Shown here one piece after another: positions 10,114 to 23,670 of a stretch of 64,000 bases of DNA. Position numbers and translations under genes: made by a program. The notes beneath the pieces were generated by a model. It searched no databases. It saw only the letters and a list, made by a program, of their open reading frames with translations, and was not told the DNA's origin. This DNA is from Microcebus murinus. Lineage: Eukaryota > Chordata > Mammalia > Primates > Cheirogaleidae. The stretch spans positions 140,280,501 to 140,344,500 of the forward strand of contig NC_134104.1 of the NCBI RefSeq assembly GCF_040939455.1, in the 5' to 3' direction. Within the stretch, counting starts at the first letter, position 1. Every line of letters starts with the position of its first letter.

Positions 10114-11089
10114 TTGTGTTTCCCCTGAAAATAAGACAGGATCTTATATTTATTTTTCCTTATGAAGACAACCTAGTGCTTATTTTCAGGGGATGCGTTA
10201 TTATTTTTAAGTACGGTACAACAATCTACATTTATTCAAATATAGTTGTTAGAGCGGGAAACCGCAGTATCACGGAGCAAAAAGACAGAGTCACTGAGGC
10301 TGAAATCATCAAAAGGAGTTTTATTGACTAGCTCGAGCTAGGGTCCGAGTCTCAGAGCACCAATCGCAGTGGCCTGTATTCTGACAAGGACCCCAGCTTG
10401 GGTTACCGGCATCCCTTAAGTAGTTTTCCCCCTCCCCCTCCTGCAGTCTCCTTCAGCAGTTTATTTCCTCTCTTTTCTGGTTGGTTCCTCTTACCAGCTG
10501 ATTGGTTCTGGCGTTAGGGCTTTCCCTCTGCATTTTATTTCAGCATTTTACTGCAGAGTCATCCGGCCTTTGGCCCTCCCTCCCCCATCCAGGGCTTTTC
10601 AACCTCCAATCAGGAAATGACCTGCGGTTACCACCTTTTGAGGCCTAGCACCCGCTGAAGCCTATCATGGCTTCACTTAAGCTCTATATTTATTGTAAGC
10701 AAGCAAGCTGAGGGGACAGAAGCTAAGCTGTTAGCTCTGAGCTTTTCTTATAATTTCCATTTCTTACATAGTTAAGTCGTCTTCCTCTGGAACACCATCA
10801 TAACTCTCCAAACCCCAAATTCCATCCTGAATTTCTTGCGACTCTATTTCCTTTACAACCATTGGCCCCAATCTCTCTTGTGGAGCAATAGAGCTCTCAT
10901 GGGGCAGATGAGAAGGGCTGCTAGTCTTCTTTCCCACTTCGTGACAAAATGCATGGGTTGTGCAAATACACTGCGTAGCCACGCCTATCGCTAGGCCATA
11001 TTTTTGGAATAGGGCTTATATTGCACAAATGCTTAGAAATCCTGCTAGGGCTTATTTTATGGGTAGGTCTTATTTTCAGGGAAACACGG
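10114..11089 (-). mobile_element. 450-bp DNA transposon, copy 2, carrying a solo LTR
   Basis: TIRs TTGTGTTTCCCCTGAAAATA and, inverted, CCGTGTTTCCCTGAAAATA, with TA on both sides (10112-10113 and 11090-11091). Removing the nested LTR and its 4-bp duplication leaves 450 bp, close to the 454 bp of the copy at 8871. Both ends and the interior align with that copy in inverse orientation. A minus-strand open frame (10764-10982) ending in an acidic tail may be a transposase remnant, but I cannot assign it. Confidence 0.82.
10247..10768 (-). mobile_element. Solo LTR, 522 bp, ERV1-like
   Basis: On the minus strand it begins TGTAAGAAATGG and ends GCTCTAACA, giving TG...CA termini. It is flanked by the 4-bp duplication TAGT (10243-10246 and 10769-10772). 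The minus strand has AATAAA near 10318-10325. No internal virus sequence remains, so LTR-LTR recombination has occurred. Confidence 0.85.
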
Positions 11090-11091
11090 TA

Positions 11092-11305
11092 GTATTTAAG
11101 CCTGAAGTCTAAAACAGCTGTTTGAGATGTACTCTAGAGGTTTACTCATTTTCTTGGGAATCTCTCATATATATTGGAGGTATATATGCTATTAAATTTC
11201 TGTTTATTTTTTTCTTGTTTATCTATCTTTTGCTACAGGGAGTTCCAGCCAAGAATTCATGCATGGTGGAGGAGAAAATTATTTTTCCTCCTCTATGCTA
11301 TTATT
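11092..11305 (+). mobile_element. ERV1-like LTR, 3' part
   Basis: Continuation of the LTR at 9740, with ATTAAATTTCTG and the end TTTTTCCTCCTCTATG typical of this LTR group. Confidence 0.5.
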
Positions 11306-11317
11306 AATATTACTCCT

Positions 11318-11407
11318 CAGGGACTGAGGTGGGAGGATTGTTTGAGCCCAGGAGTTCGAGACCAGCCTGAGCTACATAGCAAAACCACATCTCAAGAAAA
11401 AAAAGAA
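11318..11407 (+). mobile_element. Short Alu/FLAM monomer fragment
   Basis: Left-arm middle and end plus a short A tail. TSD ATTACTCCT at 11309-11317 and 11408-11416 shows an independent, 5'-truncated insertion. Confidence 0.75.
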
Positions 11408-11470
11408 ATTACTCCTTTTTTACAAATGGGGAAATTGAAGCACCAAAGAATGATATAAATACTGAAAGCT

Positions 11471-11803
11471 GGCCAGGTGCGGTGGCTCACACCTGTAATC
11501 CTACCACTCTGGGAGGCCAAGGCTGGAGGATTACTTGAGCTCAGGAGTTTGAGACCAGCCTGAGCAAGAGCGAAAGCCTGTCTCTACTAAAACATAGAAA
11601 GAAATTAATTGACCAACTAAAAATATGTAGAAAAAATTAGCTGGGCATGGTGGCGTATGCCCTTAGTACCAGCTACTCAGGAGGCTGAGGCAGGAGGATG
11701 GCTTAAGTCCAGGAGTATGAGGTTGCTGTGAGCTAGGCTGATGCCATGGCATCACTTCATCTAGCCCTGGCAACGCACTGAGACTCTATCTCAAAAAAAA
11801 AAA
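11471..11803 (+). mobile_element. Alu, lemur type, seeding a microsatellite
   Basis: Complete dimer. Its A tail runs directly into the GGAA/GAAA array. Confidence 0.92.
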
Positions 11804-12183
<380 letters not shown>

Positions 12184-12354
12184 AATTAGCTGGGCATAGT
12201 GCTGCTTACCTGTAGTCCCAGCTGTTCCGGAGGCTGAGGCAGAAGGGTCCCTTGAGCCCAGGAGTTTGAGGTTGCTGTGAGCTAAGCTGATGCCACGGTA
12301 CTCTAGCCTGGGCAATAGAGTGAGACTCTGTCTCAAAAAAAAAAAAAAAAAAAA
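12184..12354 (+). mobile_element. Alu right arm beyond the microsatellite
   Basis: Starts at the AAAATTAGCTGGGC linker and ends in an A tail. It is the right half of a second Alu whose left half has been lost or replaced by the array. Confidence 0.88.
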
Positions 12355-12365
12355 GATAATAATAA

Positions 12366-12580
12366 TAAAGATACAGTGTACTTACCAGGTGTAAACCCAT
12401 ACCAACTGATTCACATTATCTCATTTAACCTGCTAAACAATGAGTTGAGTATTATTATTACCCCTCCCCCCATTTTTCATATGAAGAAACTGGAGCTGAG
12501 AAAGCTCGTGTTAGGGTCACATGTAGCCAGGAAGCTGTGCTGCTAAGATATGGATCAAAGGGACCCAATCCCTTGCTTCT
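12366..12580 (-). mobile_element. MIR element
   Basis: Contains ATTATCTCATTTAACC, a TTATTATTACCCC block and a GAAGAAACTGGAGCTGAG core, the ancient tRNA-derived SINE layout. Confidence 0.78.
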
Positions 12581-12593
12581 TTAGCTTAATTTT

Positions 12594-12669
12594 TAATTCT
12601 TGCACAGGGGCCATGCTAATCTTCTTGGTATGGTTCCAATTTTAGTACATATGCTGCTGAAGCAAGCAC
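12594..12669 (-). pseudogene. RNU6-pseudogene: U6 snRNA pseudogene, 3'-truncated
   Basis: On the minus strand it begins GTGCTTGCTTCAGCAGCA and continues through TACTAAAATTGGAAC and AGATTAGCATGGCCCCTG, about 76 nt of the 107-nt U6. It stops where the functional RNA continues to the ATGACACGC segment, which is decayed here. There is no upstream U6 promoter (PSE/TATA) on the minus strand and several substitutions lie in core positions, so it is not a working gene. Confidence 0.92.
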
Positions 12670-13185
12670 ATGTAGCATTTTATTACCAGAATGTCTCCTG
12701 AGCCAGTAGCTTCACCGTAAATCTGTACCCACCATCACTAGGACTACCTAAAAGGAAATCAAGTGATGGGCTTAATGAAGGCATGGAAAACATTATTTTA
12801 CATTTCCAAAGCTATACTTGTTCCAATCTGTGTCTGAGTGGGAGGGAAGAAATTCTGTTAACCTCTTCATTAGTCAATCCTCCCCCAGCAGACTGATTCA
12901 GCCCCATAAACAATGGATATAATTACACCCAACAATTGTGTGTTTATTTCCATGTCTAGACACAGGGCTTACATTGAAAAACAAAAGATAACAGAAAAGA
13001 GAAGCCACCCTACTGTTTTTTAATTCTTTGTGGCAAACTTTTTCTTAGCCTAGATGCTTCTCTTCTGATCAGGAGATATAATATATTTGGAGAAACAGAA
13101 TTTTTGTTTTAAAAAATATGTTTTGTAGAGATATAAGTGTTAGGAGTAAAACACAAATACATTTAAACTCCTTCTAGTCTGAGTA
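12670..13185. other. Unique interval, nothing recognisable
   Basis: No ORF, SINE or LTR signature that I can support. Confidence 0.4.
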
Positions 13186-13201
13186 GAAACAAGTCATTTT
13201 A

Positions 13202-13260
13202 TTTCATTTGTTTTCCTTCTTTATTTTTTCATTTTCATCCCTACGTGTCGCGAGCACATG
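13202..13260 (-). mobile_element. 59-nt retroinsertion with U6-like start
   Basis: Flanked by AAACAAGTCATTTTA at 13187-13201 and 13262-13276. On the minus strand the insert starts near GTGCTCGC, the first eight bases of U6, then GACACGTAGGG, and ends A-rich. Possible U6-derived chimera; the octamer alone is weak evidence. Confidence 0.55.
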
Positions 13261-13276
13261 AAAACAAGTCATTTTA

Positions 13277-13715
13277 AACCACAGAGGATTTAGAAAATCA
13301 TGAATGGATGCTAAAACCAGCGAGTGAACGTTTGATGAGGAATAAAGTATTTATATAGAACGAGAGTATCTCCCCACACGTTACTATAAAAGTATTTATA
13401 TAATACGAAAGTATGTCCCCACATTAAAGAGGAAAATAGCAACTTGACAGTGGCAAATCTGGTAGACACTAACTTTATCAAGCGATCCAAGATAACATCA
13501 CCAATATCAGAACATACTGACATCAGGAAAACCAACATTACTTGCCTCCAGAAATGATGCCCTGAGAAAGATACAACATCATTTCTTCCCCAAAATGCAT
13601 AACTTGAATTTAATTATGCAGAAATTTCAGATAAATTCAAATTGAAAAACATTCTACAGAATAACTGGCCAATGTTCTTCGAAAGTGTCAGTGTCAAGAA
13701 AGACATGACTGATTT
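13277..13715 (+). mobile_element. Old L1M 3'-UTR fragment
   Basis: Text such as AAATTGAAAAACATTCTACA and GAATAACTGGCCAATG resembles the 3' UTR of mammalian-wide L1M elements. A related stretch lies at 35700-36170. Confidence 0.65.
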
Positions 13716-13722
13716 ACTTCAA

Positions 13723-13788
13723 GGGGATCCTTCTGCCTCAGCTTTCCAAAGTACTGGGATTATAGGCATGAGCCACTGTTCTCAGCCC
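13723..13788 (-). mobile_element. Alu head fragment, antisense
   Basis: 66 bp of the left-arm start (complement of GGCTGAGAACAGTGGCTCAT). The rest is missing. Confidence 0.8.
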
Positions 13789-13794
13789 GTCATT

Positions 13795-14098
13795 TTTATT
13801 ATAACCATCCTACAGGGTGTGAAGTAGTAGCTCACTGTGATTTTGATTTGCATTACACTAATGACTAATGATGCTGAGTATCTTTTCATGTGTTTTTTGG
13901 CCATTTGCATATGTTTAGGGAAATGTCTGTTTATCCATTGTTAAGTTGGGTTGTCTTTTTATTGTTCAGTTGTTAGAGTTCTTTATATATTCTGGATATT
14001 AGATCCTGTGAGATATGTGATATAGAAAATATTTTATCCCATGCTGTGGGTGGTCTTTTCATTTACTTGGTAGTATCCTTTGATGTTCTTAAGTTTTT
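13795..14098 (-). mobile_element. L1 fragment, antisense (ORF2 end)
   Basis: GAAGTAGTAGCTCACTGTGA, TTCTTTATATATTCTGGATA and neighbouring calls match the end of L1 ORF2 read backwards. Confidence 0.8.
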
Positions 14099-14463
14099 AA
14101 CGTGTGGTGGCTCATGACTATATTCTTAGCACACTTGAGAATGATAACAAATGACTTCGTTACTGGTTTATATATTTACTAAACTATACTTTTTATCATA
14201 ACTTAGTGTCTACTCCCTCCTACTCATAAAAATAGAGCTGTAAAACATCCTCACGCATATCTTTTAGGAGATGTTCCAGAAAAAGATGGAATAGGCTATG
14301 ACAGCTTGATTTGTGTTAACACCCCTGAAAGACCTTCCAGTGGGACAAGATGTGGAAGTGGAAGACAGTGATACTGATGATCTTGACCCTGTGTATGCCT
14401 AGGCCAATGTGTGTGTTTGTGTCTTAATTTTTAATGAAAAAGTTTTAAAAAGTAAAAAAAAAA

Positions 14464-14831
<368 letters not shown>

Positions 14832-14863
14832 AAAAAAATTTATTTTAATTAAAATTTTTTTTT

Positions 14864-17743
14864 CTTTTTTTTTTTTTTATTTATTTATTTATTTTTTTTA
14901 TTTTGGCATATTATGGGGGTACAGATTTTAAGGTTTCAATAAATGCCCATTTCCCCCCCTCCCCCCAAAAGTCTGAGTCTCCATCATGACCATCCCCCAG
15001 ATGGTGCACATCTCACTCGTTATGTATGTATATACCCGCCCCCCTCCCCCCTCCCACCTCCCCAATACCCTATTACTGTAGCACCTGTGTGTCCACTTAG
15101 GTGCTACTCAGGGGGTGGAGCTGAGAGAGGAACTGCTCCAGTTCCTGCCATCTATTCCCACCTGTGTAATTAAGGAGACCAGCAGGAGGGGTAGGGTAAT
15201 TAGCTGTTTCCCCTCCTCTACATCTCCGACTGCTGGATCCCCAGCAGGTTGAGAGACCTGCAGACACCACCCCAGCGAAGGCTGCTGACAGAGAGCAACT
15301 CCACCTACTGGCTCAGAAAATAAATAAGACGTGTGAATACCCAAACGAAAACCTAAAGGAAAGAAACAACAACTGAGCAAAATGGGAAGAAATCAGCGAA
15401 GAAACTCCGGAAATATGAAGAAACAAACGGAAAACACACCCCCAAAGAGGAGCACCAGCCCCTTAGAAACAGACAACAACCAAAACCTGGCAACTAAAAT
15501 GACAGAAGAGGAATTTCGAATGTGGATCATAAGAACACTCACTGACCTGCAACAACAACTCAATAACCAACACCAAGAAAACAGAAAAAACCTCCAGGAA
15601 ATGGAACAAAGGTACAACAAAGAGATTGACATAGTGAAGAAAACTTTAACCGAAGTCCTGGAGATGAAGAATCAACTCAGGGAACTACAAAATACTGTGG
15701 AAAGTCTCAAGAACAGGGTGGATCAAGCAGAAGAAAGAATCTCAGAGCTTGAAGATAACACCTTCCAATTAAATAAATCAGTCACAGAAATACAGCAGAG
15801 AAACAAGAGAAAAGAGCAAAGTCTACAAGAGCTGTGGGATTATGTGAAAAAACCTAACGTGAGGGTCATAGGGTTGGCCGAAGGGGAGGAAGACAACACT
15901 CAGGGGCTGGACAAGCTTTTTGAAGATATAATAGAGGAAAATTTCCCAGGCCTTGCTCAAAATCTCGATATACAAGTTCAAGAAGCCCAGAGGACCCCTG
16001 GGAGATTCAATGCAAACAGGAGGACGTCTCGTCATGCAGTCATCAGACTGACCAAAGTATCAACTAAAGAGGCCCTTCTAAAAGCTGTAAGACAAAAGAA
16101 GCAAGTAACATATAAAGGAAAGCCAATTAGAATAACATCAGACTTCTCTAATGAGACTTTACAAGCAAGGAGAGACTGGGGCCCCATTCTCACTCTTCTG
16201 AAACAAAACAATGCCCAGCCTAGAATCCTATTCCCTGCAAAACTAAGCTTCATATATGAAGGAGAAATAAAGACATTCCCAGACAAGCAAAGCCTCAGAG
16301 AATTCACCAAGACAAGACCAGCCCTACAAGAAGTTCTCAAAACAGTGTTACACATCGAACACCATAATAGAAACTCACGAATATAAAAAAAAAAACAAAC
16401 AAACAAACAACAGCAAAAAAAAACCAACACCCAATGATTAAAGGCCAGATATCTCTATGGCTCAACAGAGAAATCAAAGCAACAACATCCAACCCAAGAG
16501 AATGAACAGTAATTTACCTTACCTATCAGTTCTCTCAATAAATGTGAATGGCTTAAACTCTCCACTCAAGAGACATAGGCTGGCTGAATGGATAAGAAAA
16601 TACAGGCCAAGTATATGCTGTCTTCAAGAAACACATCTAACCTGCAAGGATGCATACAGACTAAAAGTAAAAGGGTGGAGATCAGTATTCCAGGCAAGTG
16701 GAAGCCAAAAGAAGGCTGGTGTGGCTGTTCTAATTTCAGACGATTTAGTTTTTAAACCAACAAAAGTAGTGAAAGACAAAGAGGGTCATTACATAATGGT
16801 GAAGGGCACAGTTCAACAAGAAGAGATAACAATTTTAAATATTTATGCACCCAACTTAGGTGCACCCAGTTTCATAAAGCAAACCTTACTGGAGCTAAGC
16901 AAATGGATTAATACCAACTCCATAATCACTGGAGATTTCAATACCCCACTGACGGCTCAAGACAGATCCTCCAAACAGAAAATTAATAAAGAAATAATGG
17001 ACTTAAACAAAACTCTAGAACAATTGGGTCTGACTGACATCTACAGGACATTCTACCCCAAATCCACTGAATACACGTTCTTCTCATCAGCTCACGGGAC
17101 ATTCTCTAAGATTGACCATATCCTAGGACACAAAGTAAATCTCAAGAAATTTAAAAAAATAGAAATCATACCATGTATCTTCTCAGATCACAATGGAATA
17201 AAACTAGAAATCAACCCTAACAGAAACTCACATTTCTACACAAAAACGTGGAAATTAAACAACCTCCTACTAAATGATTACTTCGTAAATGAAGAAATCA
17301 AGACGGAAATAAAAAACTTCTATGAAGAAAACGACAATGGAGAGACAAGTTATCAACTCCTCTGGGACACAGCTAAAGCTGTTCTGAGAGGAAAGTTTAT
17401 CTCCATAAATGCCTATAATCAAAAGTCAAAAAGATCACAAATAGACAATCTAATGAAACGACTCAAAGAGCTGGAAAAAGAAGAACAGACCAGCCCCAAA
17501 CCCAGCAGAAGGAGTGAAATCAACAAGATCAAATCAGAACTAAATGAAATTGAAAACAGGAAAGCTATTCAGGAGATTAACAAAACAAAAAGTTGGTTCT
17601 TTGAAAAAATAAACAAAATTGACACGCCACTGGCTAAGCTAACGAAAAGCAGAAAAGAGAAATCTCTAATAAGCTCCATCAGGAATAAAAAAGGAGATAT
17701 CACAACCGATCCCAAAGAGATACAAGATATAATTTATGAGTAC
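14864..17743 (-). mobile_element. Lemur L1 with twin-priming inversion
   Basis: From left: poly(T) with TTTA units (14865-14890), complement of the L1 3' UTR (about 14890-15110), then in the opposite sense L1 5' UTR, ORF1 and the ORF2 endonuclease part (15111-17743). The TSD TAAAATTTTTTTTT lies at 14850-14863 and 17744-17757. The complement of the right flank reads ATTAAAAAA, the TT|AAAA target preferred by L1 endonuclease. In the L1 sense the order is flank, inverted 5' segment, 3' end, poly(A), exactly the twin-priming product. It sits inside the Tigger-like element. Confidence 0.9.
15382..16386 (+). CDS. L1 ORF1 protein, intact reading frame
   Basis: 334 codons without interruption, close to the 338 of human ORF1p. 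It encodes the RNA-binding trimeric chaperone that coats L1 RNA in the cytoplasmic RNP. An N-terminal basic/polar region precedes a long heptad coiled coil (about residues 55-150, Leu-rich, with NRVDQAEERISELED). The RNA-recognition and C-terminal domains follow (about 155-330, with NVRVIGLAEGEEDN and basic RRTSRHAVIRLTK). The ATG sits after a 5' UTR of which at least 270 nt are present. An A-rich 70-nt spacer leads to ORF2. The segment is inverted relative to its own L1 3' end, so L1 RNA could not be polyadenylated at its usual site. Confidence 0.93.
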   Translation: MGRNQRRNSGNMKKQTENTPPKRSTSPLETDNNQNLATKMTEEEFRMWIIRTLTDLQQQLNNQHQENRKNLQEMEQRYNKEIDIVKKTLTEVLEMKNQLRELQNTVESLKNRVDQAEERISELEDNTFQLNKSVTEIQQRNKRKEQSLQELWDYVKKPNVRVIGLAEGEEDNTQGLDKLFEDIIEENFPGLAQNLDIQVQEAQRTPGRFNANRRTSRHAVIRLTKVSTKEALLKAVRQKKQVTYKGKPIRITSDFSNETLQARRDWGPILTLLKQNNAQPRILFPAKLSFIYEGEIKTFPDKQSLREFTKTRPALQEVLKTVLHIEHHNRNSRI

Positions 17744-17746
17744 TAA
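16457..17746 (+). pseudogene. L1 ORF2, endonuclease domain only
   Basis: Open for 429 codons from an ATG 70 nt after ORF1, against about 1275 in a full ORF2. The APE-type endonuclease is complete, with the expected signatures [22 protein letters not shown] and FSDHNG in order. Part of the Z/linker region follows. Reverse transcriptase and the Cys-rich domain are absent, because the twin-priming inversion broke ORF2 here. The stop codon TAA is supplied by the target-site duplication (TACTAAAATTTT). Structurally an endonuclease-only product is conceivable; functionally it is dead as a retrotransposase. Confidence 0.93.
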
Positions 17747-17763
17747 AATTTTTTTTTTAATGA

Positions 17764-18103
<340 letters not shown>

Positions 18104-18462
18104 TAAAAAAATTTTTTTTAACTTTAAAATTAAAAAAGCTTATAGAATAAGTATAAAAAGAAAGTAGATATTTTTATATAGCTGCACAACATATTTGTAT
18201 TTTAAGCTATGTTATTACAAAAGAGTTAGGAATTTTTTTTTAATTTAGACTAATTACAGTAAGCTAGGGTTAATTTATTATTGAAGAAAGAAAAATATTT
18301 TTTGTAAATTGAGTGCAGCCTAAGTGTACAGTGTTTATAAAGTCTACAGTAATGTACAGTAATGTCCTAGGCCTTCACATTTACTCACCACTCACTCACT
18401 GACTCACCAGGTCCTGCAAGCTCCATTCATGGTAAATGCCCTATACAGGTGTACCATTTTTT

Positions 18463-18884
18463 ATCTTTTTTGGAGGGGAGGAGGAGGATGAGGGGGACAG
18501 AGTCTCCCTCTGTCACCACAGATAAAGTATAGTAGCCTCATTGTAGCTCACAGCAACCTCAAACTCTTGGACTCAAGCAATCCTCCCACCTTAGCCTCCC
18601 AAGTAGCTGAGACTACAGGTGCATGCCACCACACCCAACTAATTTTCTTTTCTTTTCTTTTCTTTATTTTGAGGAGAAGGAAAGAGCTATTTATTAATTT
18701 GCCAGCAAATGAGGATGTTGGCAGACTCCCATCTCAAAGTACCAACATCCCCTTTTTCTATTTTTTGTAGAGACAGGGTCTTGCTCTTGCTCAGGCTAGT
18801 CCCAAACTCCTGAGCTCAAGTGATCCTCCTGCCTTAGTCTCCCAGTATGCTAGTATTACAGGTGTGAGTCACCACGCCCAGCCC
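18463..18884 (-). mobile_element. Alu, old, antisense, with about 105-bp insert
   Basis: Alu text resumes after about 18752. Between 18647 and 18751 lies a T-rich (TTTTC)n start followed by a non-Alu segment. See the separate entry. Confidence 0.85.
18647..18751 (-). mobile_element. Short retrocopy inside an Alu
   Basis: On the minus strand it reads GGATGTTGGTACTTTGAGAT ... AATTAATAAATAGCTC and then a degenerate A tail. An AATAAA followed by a tail suggests the 3' end of an mRNA. I do not recognise the parent gene, and the TSD is unclear because both flanks are T-rich. Confidence 0.5.
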
Positions 18885-19199
18885 TTTTTTAATCTTTTAT
18901 ATTGTATTTTTACTGTACCTTTTCCATGTTTAGATATGTTTTTGTTCACAAATACTTACCATTTGTTACAATTGCCTATAGTGCTCAGCATAGTAACATA
19001 CTGCACAGGTTTGTAGCCTGGGAGCAATAGGCTGTACCACATAGCCTTGGTGTGTCGTAGGCTGTACCATTTAGGTTTGTGTAGGTGCACTGTATGATGT
19101 TCAACTCTTCTAACAGTGACAAACCCTAACAATGACAAATTCTTCTAACAATGCACTTCTCAGAACATATCCCTGTTGTTAAGCTAATGCATGACTATC

Positions 19200-19575
19200 A
19201 CTGTGAACTGGAAGCTCTCTGACCTACCAAGCTGTGAGTGAGGTATGTGCAGCTGCAGCTCATCATCAGATGGTCGTGGTATACGTGACATTAGAGTGAA
19301 GCAGGCCAAGAGGGCATAAGCAAGTTGTACAAGCAGATGGCTCTGGCTTGTTCAGCACCTACTCCTCCTTCGACACCTGCTCCAGCTGCTTTGCCGCTCC
19401 TCCATCCATCCACACCTGTTGTCTCATGAAGAGTCTCCTATGACCAACTTTGGAAAAAGAAAAAAGCTCACGCCTGGCTTACTTACAAATGGGTCTGTAC
19501 AACATGTTGCCTAATGGCTACCATATTTGACAGTGCAAATATTGTATATTTCGATTGTTATAGAAAGTTCTATCG
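19200..19575. other. Unassigned repeat-like interval
   Basis: No ORF. The composition suggests decayed LTR or ERV interior, but no motif is diagnostic. Confidence 0.3.
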
Positions 19576-19579
19576 GATA

Positions 19580-19975
19580 GTGCTGACTCAATTTTGCTCA
19601 TTGCATTCCTCCTGGTGTATTTAACATGTTCCTCTGCCCTCTATATTTTCTGTATTGGTATCTAGTGGCTCACTCTGCTTTGGGAATTTTGTTTGTTTGC
19701 TTGTTTACAAGACTGCTCCATGGCTCATATTGTGGTCTTCAATCAGGAGGCACATAACTGATTGTCTCTCTTATGATCAGCTATTGACCACCAATAATAG
19801 ATCCATTATTCCATCAGGGATTTAAATATAGTGATATTCTGATTTTTTCCATTTCTTCTTCAAGTATTAGCTGGACTACTTCTATAAAGAACACTTCTCC
19901 TCATCTACTATTTGGTTACATAGAGGTGCAGTACCAAACAGAGGTACTGGAAAGACAGCATGCATATCTGATTAC
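19580..19975 (-). mobile_element. L2 fragment, antisense
   Basis: Calls such as TATTGACCACCAATAATAGA, TCCATTTCTTCTTCAAGTAT and TAGCTGGACTACTTCTATAA are typical of the LINE-2 3' half read backwards. Confidence 0.65.
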
Positions 19976-21804
<1,829 letters not shown>

Positions 21805-21964
21805 TCTATATATTTTTATTTGGCCAATTAATTTCTTTCTATTTATAGTAGAGCCGGGGTCTCCCTCTTGCTCAGGATGGTTTCGAACTCCTCACCTTGC
21901 GCGATCCTCCAGCCTTGGCCTCCCAGAGTGCTAGGATTACAGGCGTGAGCCACCGAGCCCAGCC

Positions 21965-22365
21965 TATTTGCTGAATTTTGAATAAGGTCAGAGTCTTATG
22001 TAGTTCCTGCACTGTGTATCCAAATTACTATCCACAGGTAAATCTGAGGTTTATGATCACAGAACGAGATTTGCTTTTAATCCCACAAACCAAAAGTAGG
22101 TTAACACTAAGTTTCTCTTTGCACCACGCTGGTTTCTCACCTATTTTCTCTCAAAAGAATTAAACAATACAAATCAGCAGGGAACTGTCACATTAGTACC
22201 GGGGCTCTGCTAAGTAAGCTGAAGCTAACCAGACTGTCTACAGACTGTCTACCTTTCCCTCGCCAACCCCCAGTTTAAAATCCTCTGCATTGTACAATGC
22301 TCTGCCAGGGGCAAAGTCCTTTACATCAAACAGAAGCTGATAAATGCTTCCAATCAAGAATAAAT
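21965..22365. other. Unique interval
   Basis: No gene. Contains one small tandem AGACTGTCTAC x2 near 22231-22253. Confidence 0.4.
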
Positions 22366-22442
22366 ATGTTGTTTCCCTATCTTGGTTATTGAGGATAATG
22401 CTACAATGAACATGGAAGTGCAGATATCTCTTCAATATACCG

Positions 22443-22740
22443 ATTTTTTTTTTTTGAGACAGAGTCTCGCTTTGTTGCCCAGGCTAGAGTGAGTGCCGTG
22501 GCGTCAGCCTAGCTCACAGCAACCTCAAACTCGTGGGCTCAAGTGATCCTCCTGCCTCAGCCTCCCAAGTAGCTGGGACTACAGGCATGCGCCACCATGC
22601 CCAGCTAATTTTTTCTGCATATTTTCAGTTGGCCAATTAATTTCTTTCTATTTTTAGTAGAGACAGGATCTTGCTCTTGCTCAGGCTGGTTTGAACTCCT
22701 GACCTTGAGCGATCTGCCCACCTTGGCCTCCCAGAGTGCT
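22443..22740 (-). mobile_element. Alu, antisense, lacking its head
   Basis: Stops abruptly at CCCAGAGTGCT, about 35 bp short of the Alu start. The missing head plus the matching flank appear at the end of the next Alu but one (about 24064-24111). Confidence 0.9.
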
Positions 22741-22985
22741 AAACATTGATTCTTGAGTTCAGGTAGAGATGGCCTGATTTTGTACGTTTCTCACCAGCCT
22801 TTCACCTTGTGGTTTTCGAAGATTTAATAACCATTGCCTGAAACAGTTATTTCACAAATGGCTGAAATGATTTTCCAATTTGGGCACTGCTGCATTTGCT
22901 AACTAGCCTCAAGGCTTAGTAAATGCCTCCTTAAATTGTATACCCCAGACACCTCTCTTGCCTCACCCTAGTCCCAGCCCTAGCT
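22741..22985. other. Segment between broken Alu and next Alu
   Basis: Not L1-like although it lies within the L1MA interval. Part of the material that appears to have been inserted into the Alu at 22443. Confidence 0.4.
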
Positions 22986-22994
22986 AGAATTCTT

Positions 22995-23393
<399 letters not shown>

Positions 23394-23670
23394 TTAATTG
23401 GTTACACTGAGATTCACTTTATATCTGAAAAACAAGGTAAATGTTTAGTGCTTTCCCTGTAATTATCCATTTTCAGAGGAATGAGCTGATGGCCCAACAA
23501 TCTCCAGGATCACTCTTTTTCTAAAATATTATTCTGAATGGATGGCTTTTTATATATTCATATGTTTTAATCAAATATAGTCCTTAATTTTTAGGTGTTA
23601 AAATTATTCAATATGTGCCCCTAGGAACATACACGCCCAGTGATTGTTCATTATTATAATTCTACCATGC

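Noticed and set aside
12594..12669. Functional U6 gene
   Set aside because: The last 30 nt are missing and no pol III upstream elements are present, so it is a pseudogene.
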